Origin: Butyricimonas synergistica DSM 23225
GTDB taxonomy: Bacteria > Bacteroidota > Bacteroidia > Bacteroidales > Marinifilaceae
Reading direction: 5' to 3'
DNA: 64,000 nucleotides
Assembly: GCF_000379665.1 (NCBI RefSeq)
Contig: NZ_KB903359.1
Span: 845,475-909,474, forward strand
The position numbers and the translations under genes were made by a program. The notes beneath the pieces were generated by a model. The model ran no database searches. It worked only from the letters and a program-made list of their open reading frames with translations, and was not told where the DNA came from. Shown here one piece after another: positions 35,541 through 45,149 of this stretch; the stretch's first letter is position 1; the number at the start of each line of letters is the position of its first letter.

Positions 35541-36986
35541 TTAATCATCACGAGATTCAAACTCATCTGCCGGAATCGGTAATGTATAAATCTTATCACT
35601 TCCCGCAACGATAGTATTCCGTTCATGTACAAAGATATCCTTGTTATTTCGTTTTAAGCAATACCACCATATACCCTCTCCGTAAAACTCTTTATGCCAT
35701 TCGTTCATTATATCGTCTATTGTAATCTCCCGTTCAAATTCTCTATCAGCGAATTTTACCAATCCCCGGGCAGCTACCACAGAATCAAGATAAACTCTTG
35801 CTTTACCAGCATTACCTTCTTCCAATAAAGCCTCTGCCATAATATAATACATTTCCGGAAGACGAATCATGCTAAGTCCAAAATATCCGCCACCCGTATA
35901 AGGAGAAACGTCATTATTTTCATCCATGATCTTTATACAAACATCTTTTAGGCTGCCTTCAAAATCTTTTCTCATAAACCATTTCTTTTCTCGTTCATCT
36001 TTTTCTCCTGCATTTTCTCCCGAAATTTTATAAACATTCGCATATGTTGATGGTAATTTTAGTACATTACTTTTCAATTGTTTATCAAATAAATAAACAC
36101 TGATATTTGTCGTGTAAAGTCCCCATATTGTTTCCGACAAAGAAACCCGTCTTTTCATAAAAGTTCCTAATGCATTCTTATCAACAAAGGTAAACTTACC
36201 GGAACGAATCACTTTATCAGCATATAACTTAGCATTTTTCAAATCACCTTTCATCCAATATACCCGAGCCAACATAGCTTGGGCTGCATAGTAATTAAAA
36301 TGCAATTCCCTCTCACCCGTAAAACCTTTCTCATTTCCTTTCCTAACGGCAGGCATTAAAGATTCATCTTCAATTAAACAAGCTTCCGCTTCTTTTAAAT
36401 CTGCAATAATCTTATCATAAACTTCTTCAACAGAAAAAAAAGGAGTAACTTTAAAAGTATATTTCGTCACATAAGGAATTGCCTTTTTCTTCGCATTCTC
36501 GTCTGTCGAACCTATATGCACCGCAAACAAACGAAGAATATCAAAATGAACCGCAGCCCTTAATCCTAATGCCTCTCCCCTGTACAATTTATAATAGGGA
36601 AAATCTTTTTCACTTTTGTGTTCCAAGTTATCAATAATATTATTCAAATAACTAATTACCGAATAACTTGATTGCCAAAGAGGTTTTACGGAACTTCGAG
36701 CAAATGTTCCACTGAGATCAAGTCTTGATAAATAACTCAAATAATATTCAATCGTAGTAAAATTCTGCGCCAGAATCTCCGGTATCAGCACCGACATCTT
36801 CCCTCCATACATATCCTCTTTCACCATAGACATATACACGCCGTACAGAGCATCTTCCACACCTTCTGCCGTGTTGAACATATCATCATTCACTACCTCC
36901 GAATCGGGATTTATATCCAGAAAGTTCTCGCAACCGGAGAACAGAATTGACACGCACAATAGTAACAATATTTTTCTCATATCCAC
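35541..36986 (-). CDS. SusD/RagB-family surface lipoprotein (downstream copy)
   Basis: 481 residues, lipobox FSGC (Cys19). It opens ENFLDINPDSEVVND, nearly identical to the gene at 43673. The TPR segment GEALGLRAAVHFDILRLFAV and the C-terminal MIRLPEMYYIMAEALLEEG are typical. It should cap the STN-less SusC encoded 5 bp upstream. DNA here is more AT-rich than in the upstream copy, so the copies have diverged in base use as well as sequence. Confidence 0.95.
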   Translation of the reverse strand: MDMRKILLLLCVSILFSGCENFLDINPDSEVVNDDMFNTAEGVEDALYGVYMSMVKEDMYGGKMSVLIPEILAQNFTTIEYYLSYLSRLDLSGTFARSSVKPLWQSSYSVISYLNNIIDNLEHKSEKDFPYYKLYRGEALGLRAAVHFDILRLFAVHIGSTDENAKKKAIPYVTKYTFKVTPFFSVEEVYDKIIADLKEAEACLIEDESLMPAVRKGNEKGFTGERELHFNYYAAQAMLARVYWMKGDLKNAKLYADKVIRSGKFTFVDKNALGTFMKRRVSLSETIWGLYTTNISVYLFDKQLKSNVLKLPSTYANVYKISGENAGEKDEREKKWFMRKDFEGSLKDVCIKIMDENNDVSPYTGGGYFGLSMIRLPEMYYIMAEALLEEGNAGKARVYLDSVVAARGLVKFADREFEREITIDDIMNEWHKEFYGEGIWWYCLKRNNKDIFVHERNTIVAGSDKIYTLPIPADEFESRDD

Positions 36987-36991
36987 CTCAT

Positions 36992-39900
36992 TTAAAAGGT
37001 TGTTTTCAAAGTCAAATTAAATCCGCGTTGGAACGGGTATTCCGTTCCGCGTTCCAGCTTTACCGATGAAATCCGGGCTATGTCCGACATCCCGAATCCA
37101 ACGTTCAATCTTTGCAATCCCAACTTCTTCAACCACTTTGCCCGCCACTCGTAACTCAACATGATACTCGTGATTTCCAACAAATTATCTCGTTCCACGA
37201 AACGTTCGGAATACCGGTTATCATCCGTCACTTCTTCCGGAATTCCGAGGAAACGTACCAAATCGCCCGGTTCCTTCCACCGTTCCGTGAAAGCCCGGCG
37301 ATCCACGTTATTGTGAGGATCGATATACTCCACCTTATTCGCCAACGTCGTGTTGTAAATATCCCCGCCAAAACGGTATGCCGCCGACACGTTCAGAGAG
37401 AATCCCTTGTATTCCAAACTTGTAAAAATACTCCCCTCCAATTTTGGATTCGTATTCCCGACCTCCACCCGTTCGTCCGCATTGTAATCAAAGGTGTAAT
37501 GCCCGTTTTTCTTGATATACACCTCTTGCCCGGTAGCAGGATCGATTCCCGCCGAACGCATAGCATATATCCCGAACTGAGAACCGCCCTCCACGAACAT
37601 CGGCTGAGGTTTCACTCCATAATAAGCAGCCAGATTCTGTGCCCGCAAGGCATCCGAGATTTTTGTCAACTTATCAATCACGTGCGAACCGTTCACCATA
37701 ACCATCCACAACAAATTATTCTTTTTCAACACCTCGACCAACACCGAAAACTCGTAACCGGAATTTTGCAATCTTCCCATATTCACCTGCACGTCGGACA
37801 CGCCCACGGACGAGGGCAACGAAAGCGGCATCAAAGCATCCTCCGTCTTCTCGACGTAATAACTTGCCGACACATTCACCCGCTCATTCCATAACACCGC
37901 CGTCAATCCCCAGTTATACTTGTTGGTAATCTGCCACTTCATGTCCGGGTTACCCATCGTGATCGGCACAGCCCCGATACCGCCGTAATGGAGCAAATCG
38001 TTATCGTACAGGTATGTCGTCATAGCTTGATAAGGCGAAAAGGTCACGTTTGCCGTGGAACCCACACTAAACCGCAAACGTAGCACGTTCAACCAATCAA
38101 AATTCATAAAACTTTCCTCGTGCAGATTCCATCCGATACCCGCCGACCATACCGGGGCAAAGCGATGCTTGCTCCCGAACTTGGAAGAACCGGACGATTT
38201 GTACGAACCGTTTACAAAATAGCGTCCCAGCAGGTCGAAACTACCGTTCACGAAGAATCCCACCTCCGCCGATTCCTTCTCTCCACCCAACGGACGGGTC
38301 GTGGCGTACTGCGCGGCGAACTTCAGATCGCTCATCTTATCCTTCATAAATCCTTCCGCCTTCAATTGCGAAGTGGACGATTTATCCTTCCCGATATCCG
38401 TTCCCGCACTCAGGGAGAATACCGTCGTCCCCGCCTCGCTCAAAACCACACGGTAATTCAACGCCAGCTTGGCACTCCAATCCGTGCTCTCGCCGTTCGT
38501 TTCCGTGTAAGTACCTTTCTTGTTATCAAGTACTTCATCCTCAAAACGAGAATTCTCCGGCGAAACGTACACTTTATTCCGGCTATCCCGTTGGCTCACG
38601 CTAAGATCGCCCGAAACGAACAAAGATTTGAAAACATCCCACCGCACGGACAAATAATTCGTGATATTCTTGCCCCGTTTTTTCGAGAAACTGGAAAGCG
38701 AAGCATTATACAACGGGTTCTGTTGTTTATTTCCCTTGCCCCCGACAGCGTAAAACTCGTAGTTTCGGATGTATTTGCCGTTCTCGTCATACACCGGGTT
38801 GTAGGGATTCATCAAAGCATATTGCACAAAACTCCCGTAAGGGCTATTCTTGCTGTCGGTCATCGAATAGGTAAAACGATAGGTGATCAACAACTTCTGT
38901 TGCAAGCGATAGCCCAACGAGAAGCTGATCCCGTAATTCTTCCGGTAGTCGCCTTTCATCACCCCATAGACATCCGTGAAACGCCCGGAAGCCCTGTACT
39001 CGATGTTGCCGCCCCGCCCGGTCAGCGAAACGGCATGCCCGTGAGTGAAAGCGTTACGCAACGGCTTGGACGCCCAATCCGTATCTATTCCCCGCCGAAC
39101 ATTTTCCAACTTGTAAGCATAAGAGGGATAAAGACTTCCGTCTGCCTTGTCATACAGTCCCGCCAGACGTTCCAGCTCCAATTTCTGCTCCGCATTGCAG
39201 AGGTGCAAGGAGTTCAAATCGGGAAAATTAAAGATCGGGGTAAAACTGTAATTGAATCTCGTCTTGCTTCCCTTCACCCGGGTACGCTCGATCAGGATCA
39301 CCCCGTTTGCAGCCTTCTCCCCGTAAAGCACGGCAGCGGAGGCATCTTTCAGCACATCCACCCGTTCCACGTCGTGAATATCCAAATCGTACAATTCCTC
39401 TATCGTGATTTTCACACCATCCAGCATGACCAAAGGAGCGTTCACTCCCGACTGGTCGTTTAGCATCAACGAACTGGCACCCCGTATCAGAATCTCGGGT
39501 ACGGCGTTCGGGTTGGACCCCTGCTCGTTATTCTCGACAATCCGCAAGCCCGGAACCAGGGTCGCCAAGGCTTGTATAATATTATTGGGGGACACCTTCA
39601 GCAAGTCCTCCCCTCGCAAAGTGGTGATCTCTCCGGTAAAAGCATTCTTCGGCAGAGTGTAATATGCGGTCACGATCACATCATCCAATTCCTTTGTATC
39701 TTCGGTCATCACGACCGTAAGCAACCGGTTCGCAGGAACCCGCAGTTCCCGTGTTTTCATTCCCACGTGCTTGAACACGAGCACGACAGCTTCTTTATCC
39801 GGTATTTCCAATTTGAATTTTCCCTCCTTATCGGTGACGCATCCCCACGAAGTCCCTTTCACGACTACCGACACACCCGGCAACGGTTCGCCATCCTCTC

Positions 39901-40048
39901 CCTTCACCTCACCCAAAACTATAATCTTATCCGGGCGTGTACTCCCGAAGCCCGGCAAGTGGAAAAGGCACACGCAACAAGTGATTAAAAGTACCGGATA
40001 AAAAGTCCGAAATAACTTCTCAAACTTTATCACAAAGTTTACTATCAT
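36992..40048 (-). CDS. SusC/RagA TonB-dependent transporter without STN domain (downstream copy)
   Basis: 1018 residues. The signal peptide (about 1-36) leads straight to the carboxypeptidase-regulatory-like domain (about 43-125, LGEVKGEDGEPLPGVSVVVK), then DVIVTAYYTL as TonB-box region, the plug with KDASAAVLYGEKAANGVI, and the barrel ending in LTLKTTF. Compared with the paralogue at 45150 it lacks the about 90-residue STN domain, so it should not signal to a FecR protein. It still follows an ECF sigma gene, with a 485-bp region between. It imports the ligand presented by the SusD downstream. Confidence 0.96.
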   Translation of the reverse strand: MIVNFVIKFEKLFRTFYPVLLITCCVCLFHLPGFGSTRPDKIIVLGEVKGEDGEPLPGVSVVVKGTSWGCVTDKEGKFKLEIPDKEAVVLVFKHVGMKTRELRVPANRLLTVVMTEDTKELDDVIVTAYYTLPKNAFTGEITTLRGEDLLKVSPNNIIQALATLVPGLRIVENNEQGSNPNAVPEILIRGASSLMLNDQSGVNAPLVMLDGVKITIEELYDLDIHDVERVDVLKDASAAVLYGEKAANGVILIERTRVKGSKTRFNYSFTPIFNFPDLNSLHLCNAEQKLELERLAGLYDKADGSLYPSYAYKLENVRRGIDTDWASKPLRNAFTHGHAVSLTGRGGNIEYRASGRFTDVYGVMKGDYRKNYGISFSLGYRLQQKLLITYRFTYSMTDSKNSPYGSFVQYALMNPYNPVYDENGKYIRNYEFYAVGGKGNKQQNPLYNASLSSFSKKRGKNITNYLSVRWDVFKSLFVSGDLSVSQRDSRNKVYVSPENSRFEDEVLDNKKGTYTETNGESTDWSAKLALNYRVVLSEAGTTVFSLSAGTDIGKDKSSTSQLKAEGFMKDKMSDLKFAAQYATTRPLGGEKESAEVGFFVNGSFDLLGRYFVNGSYKSSGSSKFGSKHRFAPVWSAGIGWNLHEESFMNFDWLNVLRLRFSVGSTANVTFSPYQAMTTYLYDNDLLHYGGIGAVPITMGNPDMKWQITNKYNWGLTAVLWNERVNVSASYYVEKTEDALMPLSLPSSVGVSDVQVNMGRLQNSGYEFSVLVEVLKKNNLLWMVMVNGSHVIDKLTKISDALRAQNLAAYYGVKPQPMFVEGGSQFGIYAMRSAGIDPATGQEVYIKKNGHYTFDYNADERVEVGNTNPKLEGSIFTSLEYKGFSLNVSAAYRFGGDIYNTTLANKVEYIDPHNNVDRRAFTERWKEPGDLVRFLGIPEEVTDDNRYSERFVERDNLLEITSIMLSYEWRAKWLKKLGLQRLNVGFGMSDIARISSVKLERGTEYPFQRGFNLTLKTTF

Positions 40049-40319
40049 TTGTTATTTTATTAATTCTTACCTGCGATACCATGATTTCACTATCATCCAT
40101 ATCTTCCGACACGACATTTAAGGCATGACACATACCTATAAAATCATCTTACATGCGTACAAATAATAATGACAATCACCATATCTTCCAATCTATCAAC
40201 ATCAAAAGACACACGCTATCATGTAACTAAATAATACCATCACTCTTTGATATTCCTGTTTTACTCCATTTAATCCAATTTTAGATTAAATGTCTTTTTT
40301 GCTTAATATTTCTATCCAG

Positions 40320-40348
40320 CAAATATATTTTAAAACAAGGAAAACAAA
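40320..40348 (-). promoter_or_regulatory. Possible promoter of the STN-less SusC operon
   Basis: Minus-strand -7 box TATATTTG (40327-40320) and TTTG -33 (40348-40345) with a 17-base spacer. In such AT-rich DNA a chance match is possible. Start would be near 40313. Confidence 0.35.
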
Positions 40349-40508
40349 AGTAATAGAATAATTAAAAACCATCAATTCTCTACTGAAAATATTTTGGTCA
40401 CTTGCTAGATCAGGAAATGAGGAAGCTGGAAGTTGCAATTTTTCAAACAACAGGCAGGTAAAAATACTTTATCAGGGGAAAAATCAGGAGAATAGACATT
40501 TATCGTAA

Positions 40509-40530
40509 TTTGTCATCCTGACGTGACAAA
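40509..40530 (-). terminator. Hairpin after the lone ECF sigma gene
   Basis: A 7-bp stem TTTGTCA/TGACAAA (40509-40515 with 40524-40530) lies 3 bp after the TAG stop of the sigma gene. The T-run on the minus strand is weak. Confidence 0.45.
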
Positions 40531-40533
40531 ATA

Positions 40534-41076
40534 CTAAAAGAAACATCGCAGGCACCACTGATAAGGTCCCATGTTCTTGCGAAGCTGTTTCAAAGCCTCG
40601 CCTTTCTTATTTTTGATCGTTTGCTCGGAAAGTTCCAGTTCCTCGGAGATCTCCTTGGTAGAGTATCCTTCCAGGCTCATAGCCATGATATTACGATAGT
40701 CCCCGGATAACTTGGCAATCTCCGCCCAAATGATCCGCTTGACCTCGTTTTCAATGATTTCATTCTCGATGTTGCAAATCGACGTTTGTTGCAACAACGC
40801 TTTATTCTTTATATTCAAGTGCCGTAACTCGTTCAGACAAGCATTCCGGACGCAAGTGTACAAGAACCCGACAATCGTCTGCAAGGAAGTAAATTGCTTC
40901 CGCTTCTCCCACGTCTTAATAAAACTCTCGTGTACGACATCCACGCAGGAGTCCTCTTCATGCAAGAAACGGCTTGCATAAACTCCTAATGTAGCAAAAT
41001 ATTGATCGTACAAGATCTCCAATGCCCTCTCGTCACCTTTCACAAAACCATCATACAACTCTTTCTGTTCCATCAA
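40534..41076 (-). CDS. ECF sigma-70 factor without adjacent anti-sigma gene
   Basis: 180 residues. Region 2: LEILYDQYFATLGVYASRFL and SCVDVVHESFIKTWEKR. Region 4: LSGDYRNIMAMSLEGYSTKEISEELELSEQTIKNKKGEALKQL, a normal helix-turn-helix. It lies alone between the two copies of the duplicated SusC/SusD unit. No fecR follows; the only unpaired fecR in the window is at 51239. It probably controls one or both copies and answers to that distant FecR (inference). It has its own promoter at 41175-41206. Confidence 0.93.
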   Translation of the reverse strand: MMEQKELYDGFVKGDERALEILYDQYFATLGVYASRFLHEEDSCVDVVHESFIKTWEKRKQFTSLQTIVGFLYTCVRNACLNELRHLNIKNKALLQQTSICNIENEIIENEVKRIIWAEIAKLSGDYRNIMAMSLEGYSTKEISEELELSEQTIKNKKGEALKQLRKNMGPYQWCLRCFF

Positions 41077-41145
41077 TCACCATATTTACAACACGTTAAA
41101 ATTCTCTAAGGCACGAATTATTTCTCTATCGTAGTATTGCTTTTT

Positions 41146-41173
41146 ATATCAATAAACGTTCGTATATTGATAT
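41146..41173. promoter_or_regulatory. Inverted repeat at the ECF sigma transcription start
   Basis: Perfect 9-bp arms ATATCAATA (41146-41154) and TATTGATAT (41165-41173) with a 10-base spacer. It begins two bases after the -7 box and covers the expected start site, a position fitting a repressor operator or a leader hairpin. Confidence 0.45.
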
Positions 41174-41174
41174 T

Positions 41175-41206
41175 CAAATATAATAAAATTCTCGCTCTTT
41201 TTCAAA
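41175..41206 (-). promoter_or_regulatory. Promoter of the lone ECF sigma gene
   Basis: Minus-strand -7 box TATATTTG (41182-41175) and TTTG -33 (41206-41203), spacer 20. The leader would be about 90 bases. Confidence 0.55.
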
Positions 41207-41312
41207 TACAGCGAGAGATATTTAATAGTTCACTATCAACATTTTAACGTTTTTTATTGGCTTTCATTATTTTCTTTTTAATGCACGCTTTTAACGAAGG
41301 TTTATTGATTTA

Positions 41313-41397
41313 GATTCCAGCCGCCTATCCCTCTCGTCTTCTCCCTTAAATAAAGGGAAAAATCTTATATTCACGTCAGCCTCGTGCGGCTGGAATC
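41313..41397 (-). terminator. Nested inverted repeat after the upstream PKD-like gene
   Basis: Perfect 12-bp GC-rich arms GATTCCAGCCGC (41313-41324) and GCGGCTGGAATC (41386-41397) enclose 61 bases that contain a second small hairpin (TCCCTT 41342-41347 with AAGGGA 41353-41358). It follows the PKD-like stop by 24 bp and probably ends that operon, although no clear U-run follows. Confidence 0.5.
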
Positions 41398-41421
41398 CAA
41401 AATAATCAATTCAAAACTACT

Positions 41422-42846
41422 TTACACACGTTCTTTATAAATCACCTGTACCGGTTCATCTGCCACGTATTCATGCGACTCAACCAATCGGCTATTTTGC
41501 GTATCATAAATATAAAGACTCCCTTTCAACTCTTTCGGGCTACCTTGCTCGTACACACCCACGTAAAGATTAGCGTGCGTCGGATCCAAAGAGATTGATG
41601 CAATCTTGACTCCTGCCGGGAAAGTGATCACGGGAGTTGTCGGTAACTCGTCATAAGGTTTGTACCTGTAAATAGCATTATTGTAAGTATAATAAATATA
41701 ATCATGCGTTTTCACCCCGACCAACATGGAATTTCTATCCATACATATCGTTCCCGTTGCCGTATATTCTTTCTTGTTTGCTGCAGTCGGCTTTGCAAAA
41801 CTACTTGAAGTCGTGCGACCGATATACACTTTCGTCGGGTCATCTTTTTGTGTTGCAAAGATATACAGATACGTACCGATAAAACAAGATTGAATAACGT
41901 TCAGATCCGTGTAATTACTTCCGCTCGAAACGATGTATTTCGAAGTACTGGATATATAAAACTCTGATTTGTCATAATTCACGAACACGGGTTTATTATA
42001 AGGAACTCCCGCATCCACATGCAAATCTGCAAAAGCATCCAGAATCAACAATTCATCCAGAATCGTTTCATAAACGTAAGCCCTTCCATCGGCAGAATAC
42101 AGTTGCATATTATCCTGGCTTGATATAGCGATGAATTGTTGCAGGCTGGCATTCGGGAATCTTGAAGCAAACGAACTTGCCATCTCAATGCTGAAACTCC
42201 GGGAATCCATGTTATAAATCCTCGCATCACTACCGGAAGTCACCATCAAACGCCCGTCATGCTGTATCATGTCGGTCACATCCTTCAACTCCATATCCGG
42301 ATTACAAACTTCCATGATATTGGTTTGGAAGAACGGTTCTTTCCCGGCACTGATTTCCTCTCTCGTCAGCGTCTTCATGAAAGACAAACGTCCTTGCCCA
42401 TTATTATCTTTACTCAATATGGTTATTCCTTCCGAGAACTCGGTATCGATTTGTAACACGAAATATTTGAATTGAGTTGTTTCACCGTTATCGACTTTCA
42501 ACCTCAACCCGAAAGTACCCAGTTTCCGGAAAGCATATTTCAACTCGGGATCAGTAGACACCACGTGAAGCGTATCCTTGATCGGGTAAGGCTTTAAAGC
42601 ACCTCCTGATATATCCAATTCCCCGTAAGCCCATTCGTAAGTCAATGGTAATTCCTCTCCCGACTGTTCCACTTTCAAATGATTCACAACCAACTCATCC
42701 CCGAAAGAAGTGGTAAGTGTATCATGAGCCGCCGAGATAAAAATCTGAGATATATCCTTTCTCCCCGCAGTAGTATCATCGTCATAACAGGAATATATTC
42801 CCGTAATGAAGCAGAATAATAAGATGATATATGATTTTGTTTTCAT
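41422..42846 (-). CDS. PKD-like family lipoprotein (upstream copy)
   Basis: 474 residues, lipobox YSC (Cys20). The PKD-like domain has GEELPLTYEWAYG and YAFRKLGTFGLRLKVDNGE; the rest has repeated GxxYxYD segments (ARIYNMDSRSFS, GRAYVYETILDEL, GSLYIYDTQNSRL). It is a paralogue of the gene at 33299, colinear over the whole length. It is the last gene of the operon with the STN-bearing SusC. Surface ligand binding is likely, function not established. Confidence 0.85.
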   Translation of the reverse strand: MKTKSYIILLFCFITGIYSCYDDDTTAGRKDISQIFISAAHDTLTTSFGDELVVNHLKVEQSGEELPLTYEWAYGELDISGGALKPYPIKDTLHVVSTDPELKYAFRKLGTFGLRLKVDNGETTQFKYFVLQIDTEFSEGITILSKDNNGQGRLSFMKTLTREEISAGKEPFFQTNIMEVCNPDMELKDVTDMIQHDGRLMVTSGSDARIYNMDSRSFSIEMASSFASRFPNASLQQFIAISSQDNMQLYSADGRAYVYETILDELLILDAFADLHVDAGVPYNKPVFVNYDKSEFYISSTSKYIVSSGSNYTDLNVIQSCFIGTYLYIFATQKDDPTKVYIGRTTSSSFAKPTAANKKEYTATGTICMDRNSMLVGVKTHDYIYYTYNNAIYRYKPYDELPTTPVITFPAGVKIASISLDPTHANLYVGVYEQGSPKELKGSLYIYDTQNSRLVESHEYVADEPVQVIYKERV

Positions 42847-42871
42847 AACTTATTCATTATTAATTTCTTTA

Positions 42872-43654
42872 TTACCGAATAAACCTATCCGGATTCACCA
42901 TGGCAAATCCCTCGTAAGTATTCGCGGGATCGCTATAGAAATCGTAAGCAGGTTTGAACACGTAATTGATCCATATAATATTTCCCGCTCTTTGATAGAA
43001 ACCAGCAGGTGCATTCTCCAGATATAGCCCGTATTCTTCAACTGCATCCGCGTAAAAAATAGGCTTCAGTTCCTCCAATTGCCAGAAATATTCCAACATC
43101 TTCCGGTACAACCTGTCATTATTCTGAGCATAGACACCCAGGTAATTGGTAGCCCACCATTGTGGTGCCGGCAAAGCCCCATCCACGATAGACATACGGA
43201 AATAGTTATTGGCAATCGGTTTAAAATCATCGTTCTCTTTAAACTTCAGATAAAGATACACGGGATTATCCATGATATCATCGGTACGTTCCAGCACAAG
43301 GGACAATTCTCCCTCTACCTCGTTCTTGGGTATTACCAATTTTCCGAATTTAAAGTGCTTGTCCAATACAGCTGTTGATGAATCGGCAACCGCTTCCACT
43401 TCATAAGTACAATCTACCCCCATGGGCATCCCAATCACTTTCACTGGGATTTTGTACTCGATTTCCGTTTCATTATACAGGGCAAAACTGAAAAATACCG
43501 TGTCACTCGCCGTTTTTTCAACCGCATTCAACTTATCCCATGTGAAGTAAATAGACCTTTTCTGTCCCGCATCATAGTACACGGCATCGTTACTACACGC
43601 CCACATTCCCGTGACTAAGAATATTCCGATATATATTAAATATTTGTTTTTCAT
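42872..43654 (-). CDS. DUF4843 family lipoprotein (upstream copy)
   Basis: 260 residues, lipobox WAC (Cys20). It shows the same DUF4843 layout as the gene at 34740 (QKRSIYFTWDKL, VLDKHFKFGKLVIPKNEVEGELSLVLERT, NYLGVYAQNNDRLYRKMLEYFW). It starts 18 bp after the SusD stop and ends 25 bp before the PKD-like gene. Role unknown; found only with SusD partners. Confidence 0.88.
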   Translation of the reverse strand: MKNKYLIYIGIFLVTGMWACSNDAVYYDAGQKRSIYFTWDKLNAVEKTASDTVFFSFALYNETEIEYKIPVKVIGMPMGVDCTYEVEAVADSSTAVLDKHFKFGKLVIPKNEVEGELSLVLERTDDIMDNPVYLYLKFKENDDFKPIANNYFRMSIVDGALPAPQWWATNYLGVYAQNNDRLYRKMLEYFWQLEELKPIFYADAVEEYGLYLENAPAGFYQRAGNIIWINYVFKPAYDFYSDPANTYEGFAMVNPDRFIR

Positions 43655-43672
43655 AACGATTCACTTTTATGG

Positions 43673-45127
43673 TTATTCATTGGGTCGATAATCCTCTTCC
43701 TCCGTGGGTAAAGGCAACGCGTATATCTTATCGCTGCCGGGTATCGACGCCGAAGAGTTCGCTATTTTTACCGAGCTATTCAACCGCTTCAGGCAGAACC
43801 ACCATTGCCCTTCCCCGAACAATTCTTTCCTTCTTTCCGCCATAATATCGTCCAACGTGATTTCCACGGCTGGTATCCGATCGGCGAATTTTACCATTCC
43901 CCGGGCACTCACCACGGTATCCAAATACCACCTTGCTCCGGAAGCATCTCCCTCATCCAACAAAGCCTCTGCCATGATATAGTACATTTCAGGGATTCTT
44001 ATCATACTGGTTCCCAAGTAAGCACCGCCGCTATAACTTGTTGTCAGGGAAGTCGTGTCGGTCACGCGTCCCATCATCTTCACGCATATATCCCGGGAAA
44101 CACCATTCTTTTCATGAGTCCCGAACCAACCCGTTCTACGATAATCGCTTCCCGGAGCAGGACCCGCATCTTTGTAAATATCCGCAAAATCACCACGTAT
44201 ATCTCCTAATCCCGACCGATTGATATGCTGCGTGTACCAATCGGAATACACTTCCGCATTATACAATCCCCATATCGTTTCGTCCAAAGAAATGGTTTTC
44301 TGCATAAAAGAACCTATCGTCGTGAGGTTAGTAAACCGGAATTTGTTGGAACGGATCACCTTGTCAGCATACGTTTTGGCTTTTGCCAAATCGCCTTTCA
44401 TCCAGTACACTCGTGCCAACATTGCCTGCGCGGCGTAGAGGTTAAAATGCAATACCCGAGCCCCGGTAAATCCTTTCTCGTTCCCCACCCGGTGAGCCGG
44501 CATATAGGTATCGTCTTCTGCCAAATAGGTTTCAGCCCTTTCCAGTTCGGCAATAATCTTCGTGTAAGCATCCGCCACGGAAGACCAGGGGGTCACTTTG
44601 AAATCATATTCGGTCACGTAGGGAATAGCCTTTGCTTTCGCCGCCTCGTTGGTAGAGGTGATATGCACGGCAAAGAAGCGTAAAAGGTCGAAATGGATGG
44701 CAGCCCTCAACCCGAGTGCCTCGCCCATATACAGGTTGTAATTGCGGAAATCCTTCTCGCTTTTTCCTTCCAGATTCTCGATGATATTATTCAAGTAACT
44801 GATCGCCAGATACCCGGTCTTCCACATATTCTTGTACATATTGCGGGTTTCGCTCCGGTCATATTCCAGACGCCCGAGATAAGGCAAATACGAGTAAGTG
44901 GACACGAAATTCTGTCCCAGAATCTCCGGTATCATGTTCGACATCAACCGCCCGTACATATCCTTCGTTACCATGGTCATGTACACGCCATAGAGAGCAT
45001 CTTCAACCCCGTCAGCCGAGTTGAACATATCGTCATTCACCACTTCCGAATCCGGGTTCACATCCAGGAAACTGTCGCAGCTGAAGAAGGAAAACGATAT
45101 ACACAGTAGAATTATTATCTTTTTCAT
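43673..45127 (-). CDS. SusD/RagB-family surface lipoprotein (upstream copy)
   Basis: 484 residues, lipobox FFSC (Cys17), followed by DSFLDVNPDSEVVND. It is a close paralogue of the SusD at 35541, including GEALGLRAAIHFDLLRFFAV and MIRIPEMYYIMAEALLDEG. It should cap the STN-bearing SusC encoded 22 bp upstream. Confidence 0.95.
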   Translation of the reverse strand: MKKIIILLCISFSFFSCDSFLDVNPDSEVVNDDMFNSADGVEDALYGVYMTMVTKDMYGRLMSNMIPEILGQNFVSTYSYLPYLGRLEYDRSETRNMYKNMWKTGYLAISYLNNIIENLEGKSEKDFRNYNLYMGEALGLRAAIHFDLLRFFAVHITSTNEAAKAKAIPYVTEYDFKVTPWSSVADAYTKIIAELERAETYLAEDDTYMPAHRVGNEKGFTGARVLHFNLYAAQAMLARVYWMKGDLAKAKTYADKVIRSNKFRFTNLTTIGSFMQKTISLDETIWGLYNAEVYSDWYTQHINRSGLGDIRGDFADIYKDAGPAPGSDYRRTGWFGTHEKNGVSRDICVKMMGRVTDTTSLTTSYSGGAYLGTSMIRIPEMYYIMAEALLDEGDASGARWYLDTVVSARGMVKFADRIPAVEITLDDIMAERRKELFGEGQWWFCLKRLNSSVKIANSSASIPGSDKIYALPLPTEEEDYRPNE

Positions 45128-45149
45128 ACTCTTTTCAATTTACAGTTTA

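Larger units (their letters stand above)
40049..40533. other. Long AT-rich region between ECF sigma and STN-less SusC
   Basis: 485 bp with no gene seen. It contains a terminator after the sigma gene, a possible promoter at 40320-40348 and a 9-bp hairpin (40267-40275 with 40284-40292, CATTTAATC/GATTAAATG). If that promoter is used, the SusC leader is about 265 bases, long enough for post-transcriptional control. An ECF-dependent promoter may also lie here but cannot be recognised without a consensus. Confidence 0.55.
41077..41421. other. Region between PKD-like gene and lone ECF sigma
   Basis: 345 bp, no gene seen. It holds the inverted repeat after the PKD-like gene (41313-41397), the sigma promoter (41175-41206) and a 9-bp inverted repeat over the expected transcription start (41146-41173). 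All are annotated separately. Confidence 0.6.

Noticed and set aside
38120-39463. Long plus-strand open frame of 447 codons opposite the STN-less SusC
   Set aside because: The minus-strand SusC is clear in full length; the plus frame is rich in Arg, His and Ile in the pattern of an antisense shadow and has no domain.
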